Part shown: positions 28,821 through 42,750 of the stretch, one piece after another | How positions within the stretch are numbered: position 1 is the stretch's first letter | Layout: each line of letters begins with the position of its first letter | Assembly (NCBI GenBank): GCA_030765055.1 | Contig: CM060955.1 | Coordinates: forward strand, 101,231,573 to 101,295,572 | DNA length: 64,000 bases | Direction: 5' to 3' | DNA from: Mantis religiosa | Lineage: Eukaryota > Arthropoda > Insecta > Mantodea > Mantidae | Position numbers and translations under genes: made by a program | Notes under the pieces: model-generated | What the model saw: the letters and a program-made list of their open reading frames with translations, nothing else | Database searches by the model: none | Told to the model about the DNA's origin: nothing

Positions 28821-29117
28821 CTGTATCTTATGCTCACTAAACTGTGGTATAAATCTTAAAAAGCTAGCGTTATTAGTTCAAGATTTCAAATTTTCAGTCA
28901 TAGGTAGCCTAAAGAAATAAACAAAAGATAAATAAAGTACAAAATTGTTATAAATGGAAGGCTTTAGGTAGGGAGGGTTATCCAACGAAGGAAAACATTT
29001 CGTCCACTTAGAGCTACATAGACTGCCACCCCTAGGAGCAAGGATGTTCCTTTTGAAGCTGCAGACAAGGTGAAGAGGCAGCCATCTAATGTCCACTGGG
29101 AATCCTCTTTCCTTTGT

Positions 29118-29357
29118 TGCTGATGTTGTAATTTACATCCTCCAACGTCAAGTCATATCGGACGGTGAATGGAATGGATGAAATGATGCTCAAATGAGCC
29201 CGGGGTCCATAGAGCTTAGAGTTACCCGACATTCGTATTTCAGGATAAGGGAAAACCCTGGTAAAGACCTTATCCAGGTAACTCTGACCAAGATTCGAAC
29301 TCTGGACCTCTTGAATGTCAGGCAGACATGTTACCACCACGCTACCAAGGCGGGCTC
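29118..29357 (-). repeat. SINE family A copy
   Basis: tRNA-derived. On the minus strand it starts GCCCGCCTTGGTAGCGTGG, has the B-box-like GAGTTCGAATC, a conserved middle (AGGTTACCTGG..., TCTAAGCTCTATGGACC) and ends near GTCCGATATGACTTGACGTTGG plus AT-rich tail. Confidence 0.85.
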
Positions 29358-30830
29358 TCTTACCTTGGAGCAAGCTTCCGCGCCATTTGTGGAGCACCAT
29401 TAAATGCCACGAAACCTCGAAGTATACCTGAAAGATGAGAAGTAAACCTATTAAGGACTACGTTTTAGAAAGGAGGTAATACCAGAGGAGAAAGCGCACT
29501 GAAAACATGTATCGTTGGAAAGCACGTTATTGTGTAAATAATAATCAATCTTTTCCGAAACATTCTATACATTTCACTTGAAATTTGTTGGCCCTGAACT
29601 GAGCATATTCTTCATGTATATACTATTTTAAGGAAGATATATAAATTCATAATGGTATGGAATAAAATATTTCACCATAATGTAAGGGAATTGTGTTACC
29701 TACTCATTTACAAATATCAAACTTGGATATATGTACTTAAACATTTGAACTCCTCCGCTATATGCAACTATTACTTCATTCACATTACACCTATGGTGAA
29801 ATGCATAAATGTGTATTGGTGATTTACATGATTATTAATATGAAGCAGACAGAAAATAATAAGATTTCGCTTGAATATTTTTAGATTATTTATGTGATTG
29901 CAATAATCAGCTTGTTTCAGCATCACGTCTGAGCACATTTGACGGTTAAATACTGAGATCTGTTTACGTTGGAATAGAAGTAAGAGCAAAATCCGAGCTC
30001 TACAACACATTTAACCTATAGTTACAGTAATACATTGCTGTGTTTCAGAGAGTCATATACACCTGGACAAATTATTATCGAATACTAGCTCGTTTGGGCT
30101 GGGATTCTCATGTATTTCAATGCTCACAGCAAGATACTGACAGGGGCACCTTCTACAAACACCAACATTGGGGTGCTGACATGTGCAAATTGGTTGCCTG
30201 GTGTGACGAATGGTGAAAACAGCATGAAGCTATGCATATCATTTGAAACAGGAGGTGGGATATTTTTAGTGGCATTATCTAGACCCCATGGTCACTATGA
30301 ATTACCGTTTGGCCAGGTTCATCTGGCAGTTTGGCATATTTCACTGGGGTACCATAAAACTCAGCAGGTCATATTGGGTATATGTGACATCGTTTAAACA
30401 AGCTGAAGAGACCAAGAATTAGGTTGCTGCAAAATCGTATGTGTTGCACTTACAAACATTTCCTGCTCGTTCTTCTAAAATTATTCCTTCAAAAGCTTAT
30501 TATTATAGATACTCCCTTTAAATCCCGATAAAATTGAATTCACATGAGCGCATTTAGCTGTAAGATCAATTAAGAAAAGCGATAGACTTTTAATAAGCAT
30601 GTCGCCCTGTTACAGACTTGAACCCATTCTCTTTGCTTATCCAAGAGAGAGAAAGAGAGAGATAAATCAATGACTTCCTGGTTGAGAAATTTAAACCAAT
30701 ATCTCGGAGATGGCTATCTTAAAGAACTTTATTTAACATAAGTTGTGTAATTTAAGAAGAGCTACGCTTTATATTGCATATCTAATAAGATTTTGAACAT
30801 CTCTTACGGTTTGCCACATGCAAAAGTCAT
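29358..30830. other. Nothing recognised
   Basis: AT-rich DNA. The open frame at ~30110-30397 shows no family resemblance and is not called. Confidence 0.35.
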
Positions 30831-30834
30831 TCAG

Positions 30835-31300
30835 AATTGTTTTGGAATGGATTACGTACGCAGGGGATTCGCCACTGAGACCAGTCTTGATCTATTGTAC
30901 CCATGCCCCAAGTGGATCATCCCCAGAAGGAAGGATGAGGCCAGAGGAGACAGATGGCGGCTGTTTCAAGGAGCCGCGACAGTGCAGGGGGCAAGGTCCT
31001 GCGCTTCACCAGGCAGGCTACCACAACCGGCTGCGGTCCGGAAACGGCGCTACCAGACCGGACTGGGAGACCGGAGTCCGTCCTATCGTAGGTGGACGTA
31101 CTACTCAGAGCATATCATCCTGCCATGCAGCACCGGGATACCCGCGACACTTCTACCCTGAAAGAGACCACCAAATGAGAGATGATTTGAAATTATAATG
31201 GAGATGAAATGGAGAGACAGGATGTTGTTAACCTCCCCAGCATTCGCCTGACAGCACGGGAAAGCCCGGTAAACCACAGGTCAGGTAGTTTGACCTTCAT
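30835..31300 (-). repeat. GC-rich SINE-like repeat, family C
   Basis: On the minus strand it shares CTCTTTCRGGGTAGAAGTGTC and following blocks with 46030-46300. The plus-strand ORFs in it are rich in Arg/Gly/Pro and are not real genes. AGCACGGGAAAGCCCGGTAA near the right end matches the TTTACGGGGGTTTTCC part of the other copy. Confidence 0.6.
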
Positions 31301-31467
31301 TCAGAATAAAAAGAACTTATGTGGAAGAACCTAGATATTATGTACATTTCACTTTTCATTAAGAGTGTTTCAGTCATAATCCTTAGATCTATTTTGAAAA
31401 GATAAATATTTTTGAAAAATATTTCATGTGCTTTGCGGTGGGGTGTTTATTTTATTTTAAATACATC

Positions 31468-31757
31468 TGCCCACCTCGGTAGAATAGATGGTAGCGTGTC
31501 TGCCTCACGTCTAAGGGGTCCCGAGTTCGAATTTCGGTCAGGGCGAGTTACCTGGATAAGGTTTTTCCGGGGTTTCCCTTTATCCTGAAAGACTCTAAGC
31601 TCTTAGCTCCATGGACCCCGGACTCATTGGAGCATCATTTCTGCCATTTTATTCATAGTCCGATATGACTAAATGTTGGAGGACGTAAATTACAATAATA
31701 AATAAATAAGTAAATAAATAAATAAATAAATAAATAAAATAAAAAATAAATAAATAT
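31468..31757 (+). repeat. SINE family A copy with (TAAA)n tail
   Basis: Starts GCCCACCTCGGTAGAATAG, contains the B-box-like GAGTTCGAATTTC (~31522) and GTCCGATATGACTAAATG, and ends in a (TAAA)n run at ~31700-31757. The tail identifies the 3' end used in retroposition. Confidence 0.9.
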
Positions 31758-32640
31758 GACCAACGAATTTGTTTCTGAGTTATGGCGTTTACAGAAACAC
31801 ACACACTTACGATGAACATTATCACCTCCAAAATGTTTTGGGGAGGGAGGTGGTCAGTGGACCTCAGTGGCGAGGCGTGACTTTCAAAGCGAGGAAGCTC
31901 CAGGTGGTAATTTTCATTAAAATAAGAAAGGATGATGATTCAAAGAACTAAAGCTACTTTTTGGCACGCTTATTATTGTACAGTCACACATAGGTCCTCC
32001 TTGTATTGCAAGACTGGTTTCTCTACAAGCATGTTCCTGTTCCCTCTTCACTCAGCTGGACCACACCGCGTGAATTGTTACCTAGTCTAACATGGGGAAT
32101 GTATGCAATTCACAACTTCTTCTAAAAACTTAAACTTCACAAGAACTTCCTGTTTGGCACCACTATATACAATTTATATACCTTACTATTGCTGTTTTGT
32201 TTGAAATATACTTACATTTGTATTTAAAAGTGCCACATACTTCAACAACTGCAGAGGTCTCACATGACAATATCCGTCAAGCGATTCCTAACTACGGAAG
32301 AGCTCCAATTGCTTTGGAAACTTATGAAGCATGGTATTCAAGGATACGAATGCGTGAATTAATAAATATTCTGTATTGAATGAGCTCACAGAACTGGTCA
32401 CTAGGGTTTAAGCAGCTGTGAAATTGTCCGCGGTACCGTGGGTGTTCGCTAATAAATTTTGAAAATCTATCCAGAGCAAATAAAATATTGTTTGGTATGA
32501 ATTGATTTTTATTCTCGCTCTACTTCTTGGGGAAGCGGGCTTCGCACACCTGGTCCTCAAGATTTCCGATAAACTCAACATCGAAGTTTCGAGTGCAAAT
32601 AAAGGTGCTCCTACCTACTGTACATAGTAACAAAGTGAAA
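31758..32640. other. Nothing recognised
   Basis: No gene or repeat identified. Confidence 0.35.
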
Positions 32641-32644
32641 AGTA

Positions 32645-33345
32645 AAATAAAGATTATATTAGATTTTTTATTGTGCATATTCCAAAATTTTGCAATTTAC
32701 ACCTTTTGGCTACATTTATTTGTCTTTACCTAGTTGCTACATTGTCTTACGTGACACCCCGGTCTTCTGCTAGGCCAGGTAGCTCTTAACCTCCATGCCT
32801 CCTTTATTACTTAATTGGCCCCTTTGTTCCTCCCCATCTTCCTTTCTTATATTCTTTACATTTCTGGCCCATTTTTCTTTTACTTTCTGCAAGAACTCAC
32901 CAATACGTCTTACCTTCTTTTTCCTCCCTGCCAGTTAACATTTTTATAGCTACTATCCTCTTCTCTGCTTTCTCCCATTTTCCCTCCCAAACCTTTTTTC
33001 TCAACATTGCAACCTCCTCGCATTCTGTTACATAGTGTTCTATGCTTTCTTATCCCCCACACAATTCACAAATTCCCTTTTCCCTACCTCTTGCCCCTCT
33101 TAGAAATATTGTTCCTGTTCTCATCCAAGCTAACCATTCTCTCTCTTGCCTATTGCTGTAATCTACATATGCTTTTCGTCCGAAATTTCTTTTTATTTGC
33201 TTGTAAAATAGTAATGATTTCATATTTTCTAGTCTCCCCATATTTGCAGTCTTTCTATATCTTTATTCTGCATTTTACCAATTTACCCACATCGCTTCTA
33301 TTCCTTTCTTCTAATCTCCATATACGAACATTTCAACATAACTAC
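32645..33345 (-). mobile_element. LINE 3' fragment, copy 1
   Basis: Minus-strand fragments resemble the C-terminus of non-LTR retrotransposon ORF2: RTGTIFLRGARGREKGICEL followed by CGG, with a Cys-rich finger-like tail. It aligns to 41693-42520. The 5' part is missing, as usual for truncated LINE copies; the 3' end is at the lower coordinate. Confidence 0.7.
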
Positions 33346-33349
33346 AGTT

Positions 33350-34608
33350 AATTTTATATTGTATCAAAAGTTCATATGTGTAGTAGTTTGAAACTAAGGT
33401 GCTTAAATATTTCTTCTAGTTCAGCAATTTAAGTCACTCTGCAATTACCCAGTCTCCTTTAGGAAGAAGAGGGTATAACCTAAGTTATCGAACGGTGCTG
33501 CATCAATGCCAGTATAAAGCCATGAGGTGTATTAGTAAAACGTTCAGTTTAGAAAGCATTTCTTCTTTCTTCGTATGTTGCAAGGAAGCATATTTTAAGA
33601 AGTGGCACAAAGCTTTGAATATTTTACTGCGGGTTCTCGCAGATATATGAAAATCGAGGGATCGTATAGAAATGCAAACCCGTTGTAATCTAAAATCCAC
33701 GGCCTGGAGCAATATTAACTTGGTGGTGCCACCCTTCTCGTTCAAATCCCTAACCTATTGACAACTCTATTACATTTTTCTCCATCTTAGGGAAAATGCA
33801 TCCCCCACCTCGCCATTGAAACCAGCTGCAGTGGAGGAGGTGTCATATTACGCCAAGAAAAGTATTGGAAGAAGGATCTGTCGCCGCTGCATAGACGTAA
33901 TATATGTGCTCTGGAAAAGGAGGAGGAGGTCCTTGCCTTCAAATCCTGCATGGAGCCAAAACTCCTAGCTAACATATCAGTGTATATTGGATGCATTTTC
34001 GCATAAAGTTAATGTCTATAATGGTATGTTTAAGTGTTTTAAATAAAATCAAGTAAACCATTGCAGCTGTGAAAAGTTTAAACTTTCATTTGAACGAACC
34101 ATGAATTTTTTTAAGAAACATTGAACTGTAAACACCACATATAAAATTTCAATGTTAATTTTCTAAATATATTTCTTAATTGTGTTAATTAAAAAGATCT
34201 ATACATAAAACGGCTTGTTTTGCTTTCCACATTCGGGAATTTTTAAAATTCAATTAACTTATGCCTATAAAAAATTACCTCTGTGTATTTACCCATTTTT
34301 TCAATTTTATGTACATCCAGCTATGAACACACTCTTATATAGGTAATAAAATAACATCATTATGAATTTTCAAAACTGTTGCGCGAGTCTCTTTGAACAA
34401 CCATTTGTGCTGTTATGCTGAAAGTTACAAATTTATGTATCAAAGTTTTGTGCACGTGTAGCATTTTAAGCTTGAAAAATTACGAGAAAATGATTAAGGA
34501 AAATACACATTCAGAACTTTATTCAAGCAAACTCCAAAAACTGCATGGAAATTAAAAATTGCATTTAAAAATTGCCGACATAACTGATATGTGTCCAATT
34601 TAGGTTTC
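33350..34608. other. Nothing recognised
   Basis: AT-rich DNA, no supported feature. Confidence 0.35.
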
Positions 34609-34612
34609 CAGT

Positions 34613-35394
34613 TGACGCAGCAACTGCCACCTGGGGACACTGAGATGACATATCACCTGATATCAGAAAGACATTAATACAAATAAACGAATAAATACAA
34701 ATAAATCACGTATACCAGAACTGAGATATGCCATAATGCTAGCATATATTTCGGAGACCGCTACAGTGACAAGGTCAGTAAACTACCTTTGCAATCCCTG
34801 TAAACAAACAACCCTACTCTATTGTCTGTTTTGCCCTCAAGGAAAATTGGGCACCTTCCAGTCGGAAACCAACCCATTGTTAAAATCCCATGCGTGCTTC
34901 TGACAACAGGCTTCAAGATTTTGACCGACGCTCATTTATGCTTCGGCATTTAATTTTTGCATGCGGAAGGTAAGAGAAAGCGTCTCTGATGTTTGTTCCG
35001 AAACTGGAAATTCTGAAATTATCTCAAGTGGGGATAGTTAGCAGCCAATAGAAAATTGATATTTGTTCATGTGATTTTGCAAACTCCGAGAAACACATTG
35101 ACGCTAAACATAGCAACCACACCGACGACGACTTTACGGTGGCAAGCAAAGGAGCCTAAGAACAACAATAAACTTCTGTCTAGCAGATTCGAGGTGTAAT
35201 CATTCAACCCACAACCAGTCAGGACGCACCCACTCCTGAAGTACAGATGAGAGTTATCATGCGGGAACTACAAGTCACCTCGAACCGATTACAGTCTCCC
35301 TTTCCTTAACCTCCTCACGCCACCGATCCTTAATTGTGAGGCGTTGTGCACACGGGAGAGCTCGACGTGGTTCACTACGGGCCGGACCGCTTCA
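34613..35394 (+). mobile_element. Solo LTR with 4-bp target duplication (copy 2)
   Basis: Begins TGACGCAGCAACTGCC and ends GGACCGCTTCA, flanked by CAGT at 34609-34612 and 35395-35398. It is 782 bp and homologous to 21393-22429. TG...CA ends and a 4-bp duplication fit a Ty3/gypsy-type LTR left by recombination between the two LTRs of a full element. Confidence 0.75.
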
Positions 35395-35398
35395 CAGT

Positions 35399-36660
35399 AT
35401 AAATATAATAAAAACCAAACTATCAATTTTTTGTTTACATTTACAGATTTTCATGCAAGCTCATATGTATATTGTTTAAATGTGGACTAAGAGCCTTTCC
35501 CACCAATGTTAAGCTGAGGAGGTACTGCATTTGGGGCTAAAATTCACTTTTTATTTTTACATTTTATTATATCATCCGTCTAGATTACAAATATACAGTT
35601 AAATACTTCATTGGAGCAATATTTCATACCTAATTTGCTAATTATATTAGTGGGTGTTAAGATTTTGCCACGCGCCTTTTCGTAAGCTTTCAGTAAATCG
35701 ATCATAACTTCTGTAATACTGAACAGATAATTCTGAACTAAGCCTTGTTTTGTAAAGCGTCTTCCAAGCTTTCTGCTGGTACCACTGTAACCCCAATGAT
35801 GCTAGCTTTTCTTTTGACTTTGGCTGTGTATGTGAACAGTATTTGTTCTGAATAATATTTTGTAAAGTTATTTGTGAATATATGATACGGGTAGGCCAAA
35901 AGCATTTCGAAAGTGAAATCTAATAGGCAATCGTTTTACTAAACTTAGAAAAGTAAATGTGGAAAATATAAATAAAATAGACAATTAAACCACATGTAGT
36001 AGGCCCAGCTCACACAATGCATGTGCTAATCATGATGGTAGTCATATACAGATATTGATGAGCTGCGAGTCCTGAAAGCAGATAAAATGGTTGAAGAACT
36101 GGTACAAAAGGCAAGAAAAACGAACATGAGAATACAGAGGGTCCAGACTATGTAGCAGGAATATTCTGACTCATGTGAGAAGTCAGTAATCAATATATAA
36201 ACTTTAAAAGCTGTTTTTCTTAATTTCACATTTTTTCACGTTTCGTTAGACCTTTTTTTAAAAAAAAACCAATATGAATTTTGTATGTGTATTAAATAGA
36301 CTTATAAAAATAATAATAAGATGGGATGTTTCTCTGAGATTCATAATACGTGTTTAAAAATAACATTTTCTAAAATTTCAGTTCCTTTTTTACAAAAACT
36401 AAACAATTATAAAAAATTATAACATTTTCAAATAATAATAGGTATTATTAAAGAAAAAGGTTTTAAGAACTTGCCTGAAAATTTTCATGTACATATCAAT
36501 AACAATTTATTAGTAACGTGCACCCAAAAATTATGGAAATAGCATTGTGCAGATAGTACCTTCTCTCCTTAAATTCCCCAAAACTATAAATCATTACTCA
36601 GGTAAGCTGTTTAATATATCAGACTGATTTTATCCAAGATGTAGATACATGTCTTAATTT
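35399..36660. other. Nothing recognised
   Basis: AT-rich DNA, no supported feature. Confidence 0.35.
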
Positions 36661-36667
36661 ACAGATC

Positions 36668-36912
36668 TTTTTTTTTTGTGTAATTTACGTCCTCCAACGT
36701 TAAGTCATATTGGACGATGAATGAATTGGGTGAAACAATGCTCAAATGAGTCCAGGGACCATGCAGCTTAGAGTTACCAGACATTCGTCTTGAAGGATAA
36801 GGGAAATCCCTGGAAAAAGCTTTATCCAGGTAACTCACCCTTACCGAGATTCGAACTCGGGACCTGTTGAACGTGAGGCAGACATCATACCACCTAGCTA
36901 CCGAGGCGGGCA
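36668..36912 (-). repeat. SINE family A copy
   Basis: Minus strand: GCCCGCCTCGGTAGCTAGG, CCCGAGTTCGAATCTCGG (clear B box), GGTAACTCTAAGCTGC, GTCCAATATGACTTAACG, then an A-rich tail (plus-strand T run at 36668-36677). Confidence 0.9.
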
Positions 36913-37412
36913 TTTACTGATCAACTTCTATACCATAAATTGTTATATTACAAAAGATAGGATGACTTTTTAATTTTATGACTTTCTGTTGAAAGTGTAT
37001 TAACAAATGAAGAGCTCAGTATAATAACGGCATATCCCAACCGACATCGAATTTTGAGATAGAATAGCTGTCATCTACCTTGAAGAAAAATGTGAAGTTT
37101 TGGAAATAGAGGTGGATTACATATTTCAAAATGTTAAATGAAGGAAAGGTCTATTTCTCATCATTTCTTCTGTTTTGTATAATTTTTGTTGTTTTTTCAA
37201 TAAACAACATAAAGTCAAGGAAACTGTTAATCATAATGGTTGAAGAATTTGTACTAAATTTGAAATTCCTTAATTTAAATATCCAGAAAATATTAAGCCG
37301 CAAAATTAACTACTTTCCATGCTTTGGAGAAAAATAGAAAATGAAATTTATTTCAAAATGAGCTTGGCTGTAATCCGCCGTTATTACTCCAAGGCCCTAA
37401 TTTGGTTTTATA

Positions 37413-38573
37413 CGAGGGCTGTTCAATAAATAATAATCATAATTTTTTACGCTCATAATTTTTCACACTAAAATTCAAACTTATTATATTGTTAGCTTAA
37501 TGTGAAATAAACACGCCGTAGTAGCCTGATTGTTGGTACTGCTGTTTCCCGCCTGTGAAAACCAGGCAAGTTCATACATGTTCAGTATCGCATACCGCTG
37601 TTCTTCAGTTGAGGCTTATACAATGTTACAGAACTATGGAGAGTCTGTTCTTCCCTACAGATCAGCTCCAAGGTGGTTTAAAATGTTTAAAGAGGGAAGA
37701 CAATGAATTTCAAAGTTAGGTGGACTCGTTACTCCAGTTACGGTAGAAAACATCAACACTGCTGCTGCCATTGTAAGAGAGGATCGACGACTTACCTTAA
37801 GATCAATTTCTGATATACTGAACATTTCATTGGTGACAGAAACATTACACGTGAGACGTGTTTGTGTGCGGTGCGTTCCAAGACTGTTGATTCCCGAACA
37901 AAACGACATTTGCATATAGGTCTGCATGCAATTAAAGTTGATGTTAGAGGAAGATCCGGAGTTTCTTTCAAACGTAATCACTGCTGATGAAACTTGGTTA
38001 CATCATTTTGATCCTGAGAGCAAACAGCAAGGTTCAGTGTGGAAATCTTCATCACCAACACCCCAAAAAGCAAAAGTGTTAGATTCTTCTGGGAAAGTTA
38101 TGGCCATCTCATTCTTTGATATTCATGGAATGGTTTATCAGCATGTTGTACCTGCACACACATCATTTACTGGACAATACTACGGGCCAGATGCTGCACC
38201 ACGATAATGCGCGGAAGCATATTATCATTGTTATTGCTGAATATATTGCAACAATCAAGGTGAAGTGCATCCCTCACCCTCCCTATAGCCCGGATTTAGC
38301 ATAATGTGACCTTTTTCTATTCCCTAACTTGAAGAAACGCCATCGTGGGAGGCATTACCCATCATCAGAAGCAGTGGTGAAGGCTGCGGAGGCGATTTTG
38401 AAGGATCTCTCAAAAAGTGGTTTCCAGCATGTCTTTGAAGACTGGCAGAAATTCTGGGATAAGTGCATCGCACTGATGGGAGACTATTTTGAGAAGGACC
38501 ATCAAAATTATGAGGATAAGTAAAAGTACGTTGTCAAACAAAGTTGTGATAATTCTTTATTGAACAGCCCTCG
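37413..38573 (+). mobile_element. mariner family 2, copy a (near full length, broken)
   Basis: Inverted ends CGAGGGCTGTTCAATAAA / complement, flanked by TA (37411-37412, 38574-38575), 1,161 bp. Transposase pieces in several frames: VITADETWLHHFDPESKQQ (first Asp), HDNARKHI (second), PPYSPDLA followed by a TAA, then PSSEAVVKAAEAILKDLSK. Stops and frameshifts inactivate it. It keeps more of the 5' coding region than the other copies. Confidence 0.9.
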
Positions 38574-38575
38574 TA

Positions 38576-39900
38576 ATAACTGGCTATATTATTAACGTTT
38601 AAATAAACATCTGATGATAATGATGATGAATGAAGGAGAAAGAAATCCTGAGAACTTGTGGGAGGATAGAGTGCCTTGATGTTCTAGAATAGGAGGATTG
38701 TATATAAATACAATGATGATAAGGACAATTATAAAGCAAAATTAATTTATTTGATTTTTTAAATGAATAATCAATCTTCAGATGATGTAAATGCCTCACA
38801 TGATAAAAATATTCAACCATTTCACACGATTTCTCAAATATAGCTATGTAAAGTCAATAATTATTCATATATTTCGTGGAAAGAGTAATCAAACATTAAA
38901 TATGTTTACTCGTTGTTTTTAAAAATATTGAAATCGTACATCGAAATTAGAAGTGATAAAAGAAAAGACCCTTTAGATTCCTTTACCTAACTTCAAGGAA
39001 CATACATTGAAAGTTTTACTTTACAGGTAACAAACAGAAACGCAGTTTCATCAGAGGAAACGCCATATAATGTTTTGTAACTAATGTTCGAAGTCTCTGC
39101 AGCGCTTGATTACACACGTCTCTCTCATCATGGATTGATGAATTGTACGTATATCACGTGTGGCTTCTCCTTAATTTCCGCACCAGCTATCACAACCCAT
39201 GTTACGTAGACGAACGCTTTCATGTACCTTCTGAGAAAAATATAAAATTGGTGCTCATGTTATGGAAGATTCCACTAAGCCATACGAGTCCGGATTCAAA
39301 TAATGCTGTATCTATTTATGTTAGGTTTGGCTGGTGTGGCGAAGTTGCAGTAACATCAACTCCTACAAGTTCCAAGAAACTTGTTTCAAGTGACACCGAA
39401 CTTATACGATACGACTTACATAGATATATTGGGGTTACTACCTCTTAGGAAGAAGGGATGAAGTGAAGGAACCAGTCGCAGTACTCGAAAATGGCTGGAA
39501 ATGCCTAGAAAGGATTCTAGTGTCTGGAATTTTATTTCCTTTGAGCAAGCATCCAGCACTGTCCATATGCCACAAAATATAGAAGCACACTTGAAATATG
39601 AGAAGGAAATTATAGAAAGGAAATCGAGATAGATGAGAAATCACCCCAGGATTAAGCTACTAACCAGGGAGAAAGAGGAAAAAGGAAAAATCACGAAAAT
39701 TCTGGTCAGAAAGGGCGGTCGATGGGAATTGAACTCGAAGCCTCACATTTCACACGTAGCCATATCGCTCCGTATTTTTCTTTCTATTATATTTCTACCC
39801 TCTCAATCACGTAACAATAGTATAAAAATAACCTATTGTATTCCAGTACATGATTGCGACGTAGAAAATACCTGTTTTAAGGATAGTGGAGTAACAGCAC
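38576..39900. other. No gene; possible SINE fragment near 39440-39780
   Basis: 39700-39745 has a minus-strand B-box-like sequence (plus GGGAATTGAACTCGAAGCC), suggesting a degraded SINE; GAAGGGATGAAGTGA recurs at ~61598. Nothing else seen. Confidence 0.35.
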
Positions 39901-39904
39901 TATT

Positions 39905-40085
39905 ACACGCTGGCCTTGTAGCTCATTCGGTAGAGCACCTGCCTGCCGTGCTAGGAGTCGCCGATTCCCGGTGGTGGGGATGGGGAGATTTCTCAGACCA
40001 AGACAATTCCCCATTTTCCCCAGGATCTGGCAGTATGAATGAGAGTGTAAATGTGTGCGTGATCTAATGATTGAAACCCAAAGAA
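39905..40085 (+). repeat. tRNA-derived SINE, family D
   Basis: Starts with a very tRNA-like 5' half: GGCCTTGTAGCTCATTCGG then TAGAGCACCTGCC (A box), and GTCGCCGATTCCCGG (B-box-like). It is followed by a non-tRNA body with GATTTCTCAGACCAAGACAA. It lies just before the AG array and may have nucleated it. Confidence 0.75.
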
Positions 40086-40164
40086 TACGAATTAACTCCT
40101 TCGATATGTTCCAAAGGAAAACGGCCGCCGATATGATCACTGGAGTGAAAGTTGTAGTATTTAT

Positions 40165-41690
<1,526 letters not shown>

Positions 41691-41692
41691 GT

Positions 41693-42750
41693 ATGAATGA
41701 ATTATTTATTATGTATATTCCAAAATTTTACAATTTACAAATTTAGGTTACATTTATTTGTCTTTACCTTGTTGCTACCTTGGCTTACATGACACCCTGG
41801 TCTTCTGCTCTGCCAGGTAGCTCTTAACCTCCATGCCTCCTTGTTACTTAATTAGCCCCTTTTCTCCCCCACCTCCCATCTTCCTTTCTTATTTTCTTTA
41901 CACTTCTTGCCTATTCTTGTTTTACTTTCTGTAAGAACTCACCAATACTTCTTACCTTCTTTACCTTTTTTCCCTATTAACATTTTATAGCTACCATCCT
42001 CTTCTCTACTTTCCCCCATTTTTCCTCCCAAACCTTTTTTTTTTTTTCTCCAAATTGCAACCTCCTCGCGCTCTGTTACACAGTATTCTATAATTTCTTT
42101 TCCACCACACACTTCACAAATTCCCTTTTCGCTACCTCTTATACCTCTTAGGAATATTGCACCTGTTGTCATCCAAGCTAAGCCCTATTGCCTATTGCAG
42201 TAGTCTACGTATGCTTCTCGTCCCCAGTTTCTTTCTATTTGTTTGTAAAATAGCTATTTAATATTTTCTAGACTTCCCCATATTTCCTGTCTTTCTATAT
42301 CTTCTATTCTGAATTTTACCAATCTACTCACATCGCTTGTGTTCCTTTCCTTTAATCTCCATATATATCCTATTCCTATTTTTTCCATAACTCCTTCTAT
42401 ATCTTCCCACCAACTGTTTGAGTCCTCTAATCCTTTTTGCAGTCTCATGCATAATTTCATAATTTCCCCTTCTTTTGCCAAGCACCTATACCGGAATTTT
42501 ATTATTCTTTCCATTATTATTCCATTTCTTCTTGTCGTTCCTAATTCTACTACAGCGACTTCTCTAGGTGCGATCTTGGTAAGCCTAGTAGCTCTTTACA
42601 AAACCGTCTGTATTTTCGGTCCACCGTGTGCTGTCAGCAGCCTATTTCCAGGCATCCTTTCTAGAGTTTGTCAATGTTTGATGTTATTTCATTTAGCCTT
42701 AGAATAGCTTGTAATTCTCATTTCAGCTTTTATCTAATGGGGTGCAATCT
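41693..42750 (-). mobile_element. LINE 3' fragment, copy 2 (longer)
   Basis: Minus-strand ORF2 C-terminal remains. 42514-42254 (RIIKFRYRCLAKEGEIMKLC, GIGYIWRLKERN) and 42172-41939 (GAIFLRGIRGSEKGICEVC) lie in different frames, showing a frameshift around 42180-42250. The 3' part matches 32645-33345. Truncated at the 5' side. Confidence 0.7.

Noticed and set aside
30793..31198. Two overlapping Arg/Gly/Pro-rich ORFs of ~120 codons
   Set aside because: They sit in a GC-rich SINE-like repeat shared with 46030-46300; composition explains the open frames.
39905..39965. Possible functional tRNA gene
   Set aside because: The 5' half is tRNA-like, but no complete cloverleaf or acceptor pairing follows, and a SINE body continues; called a SINE instead.
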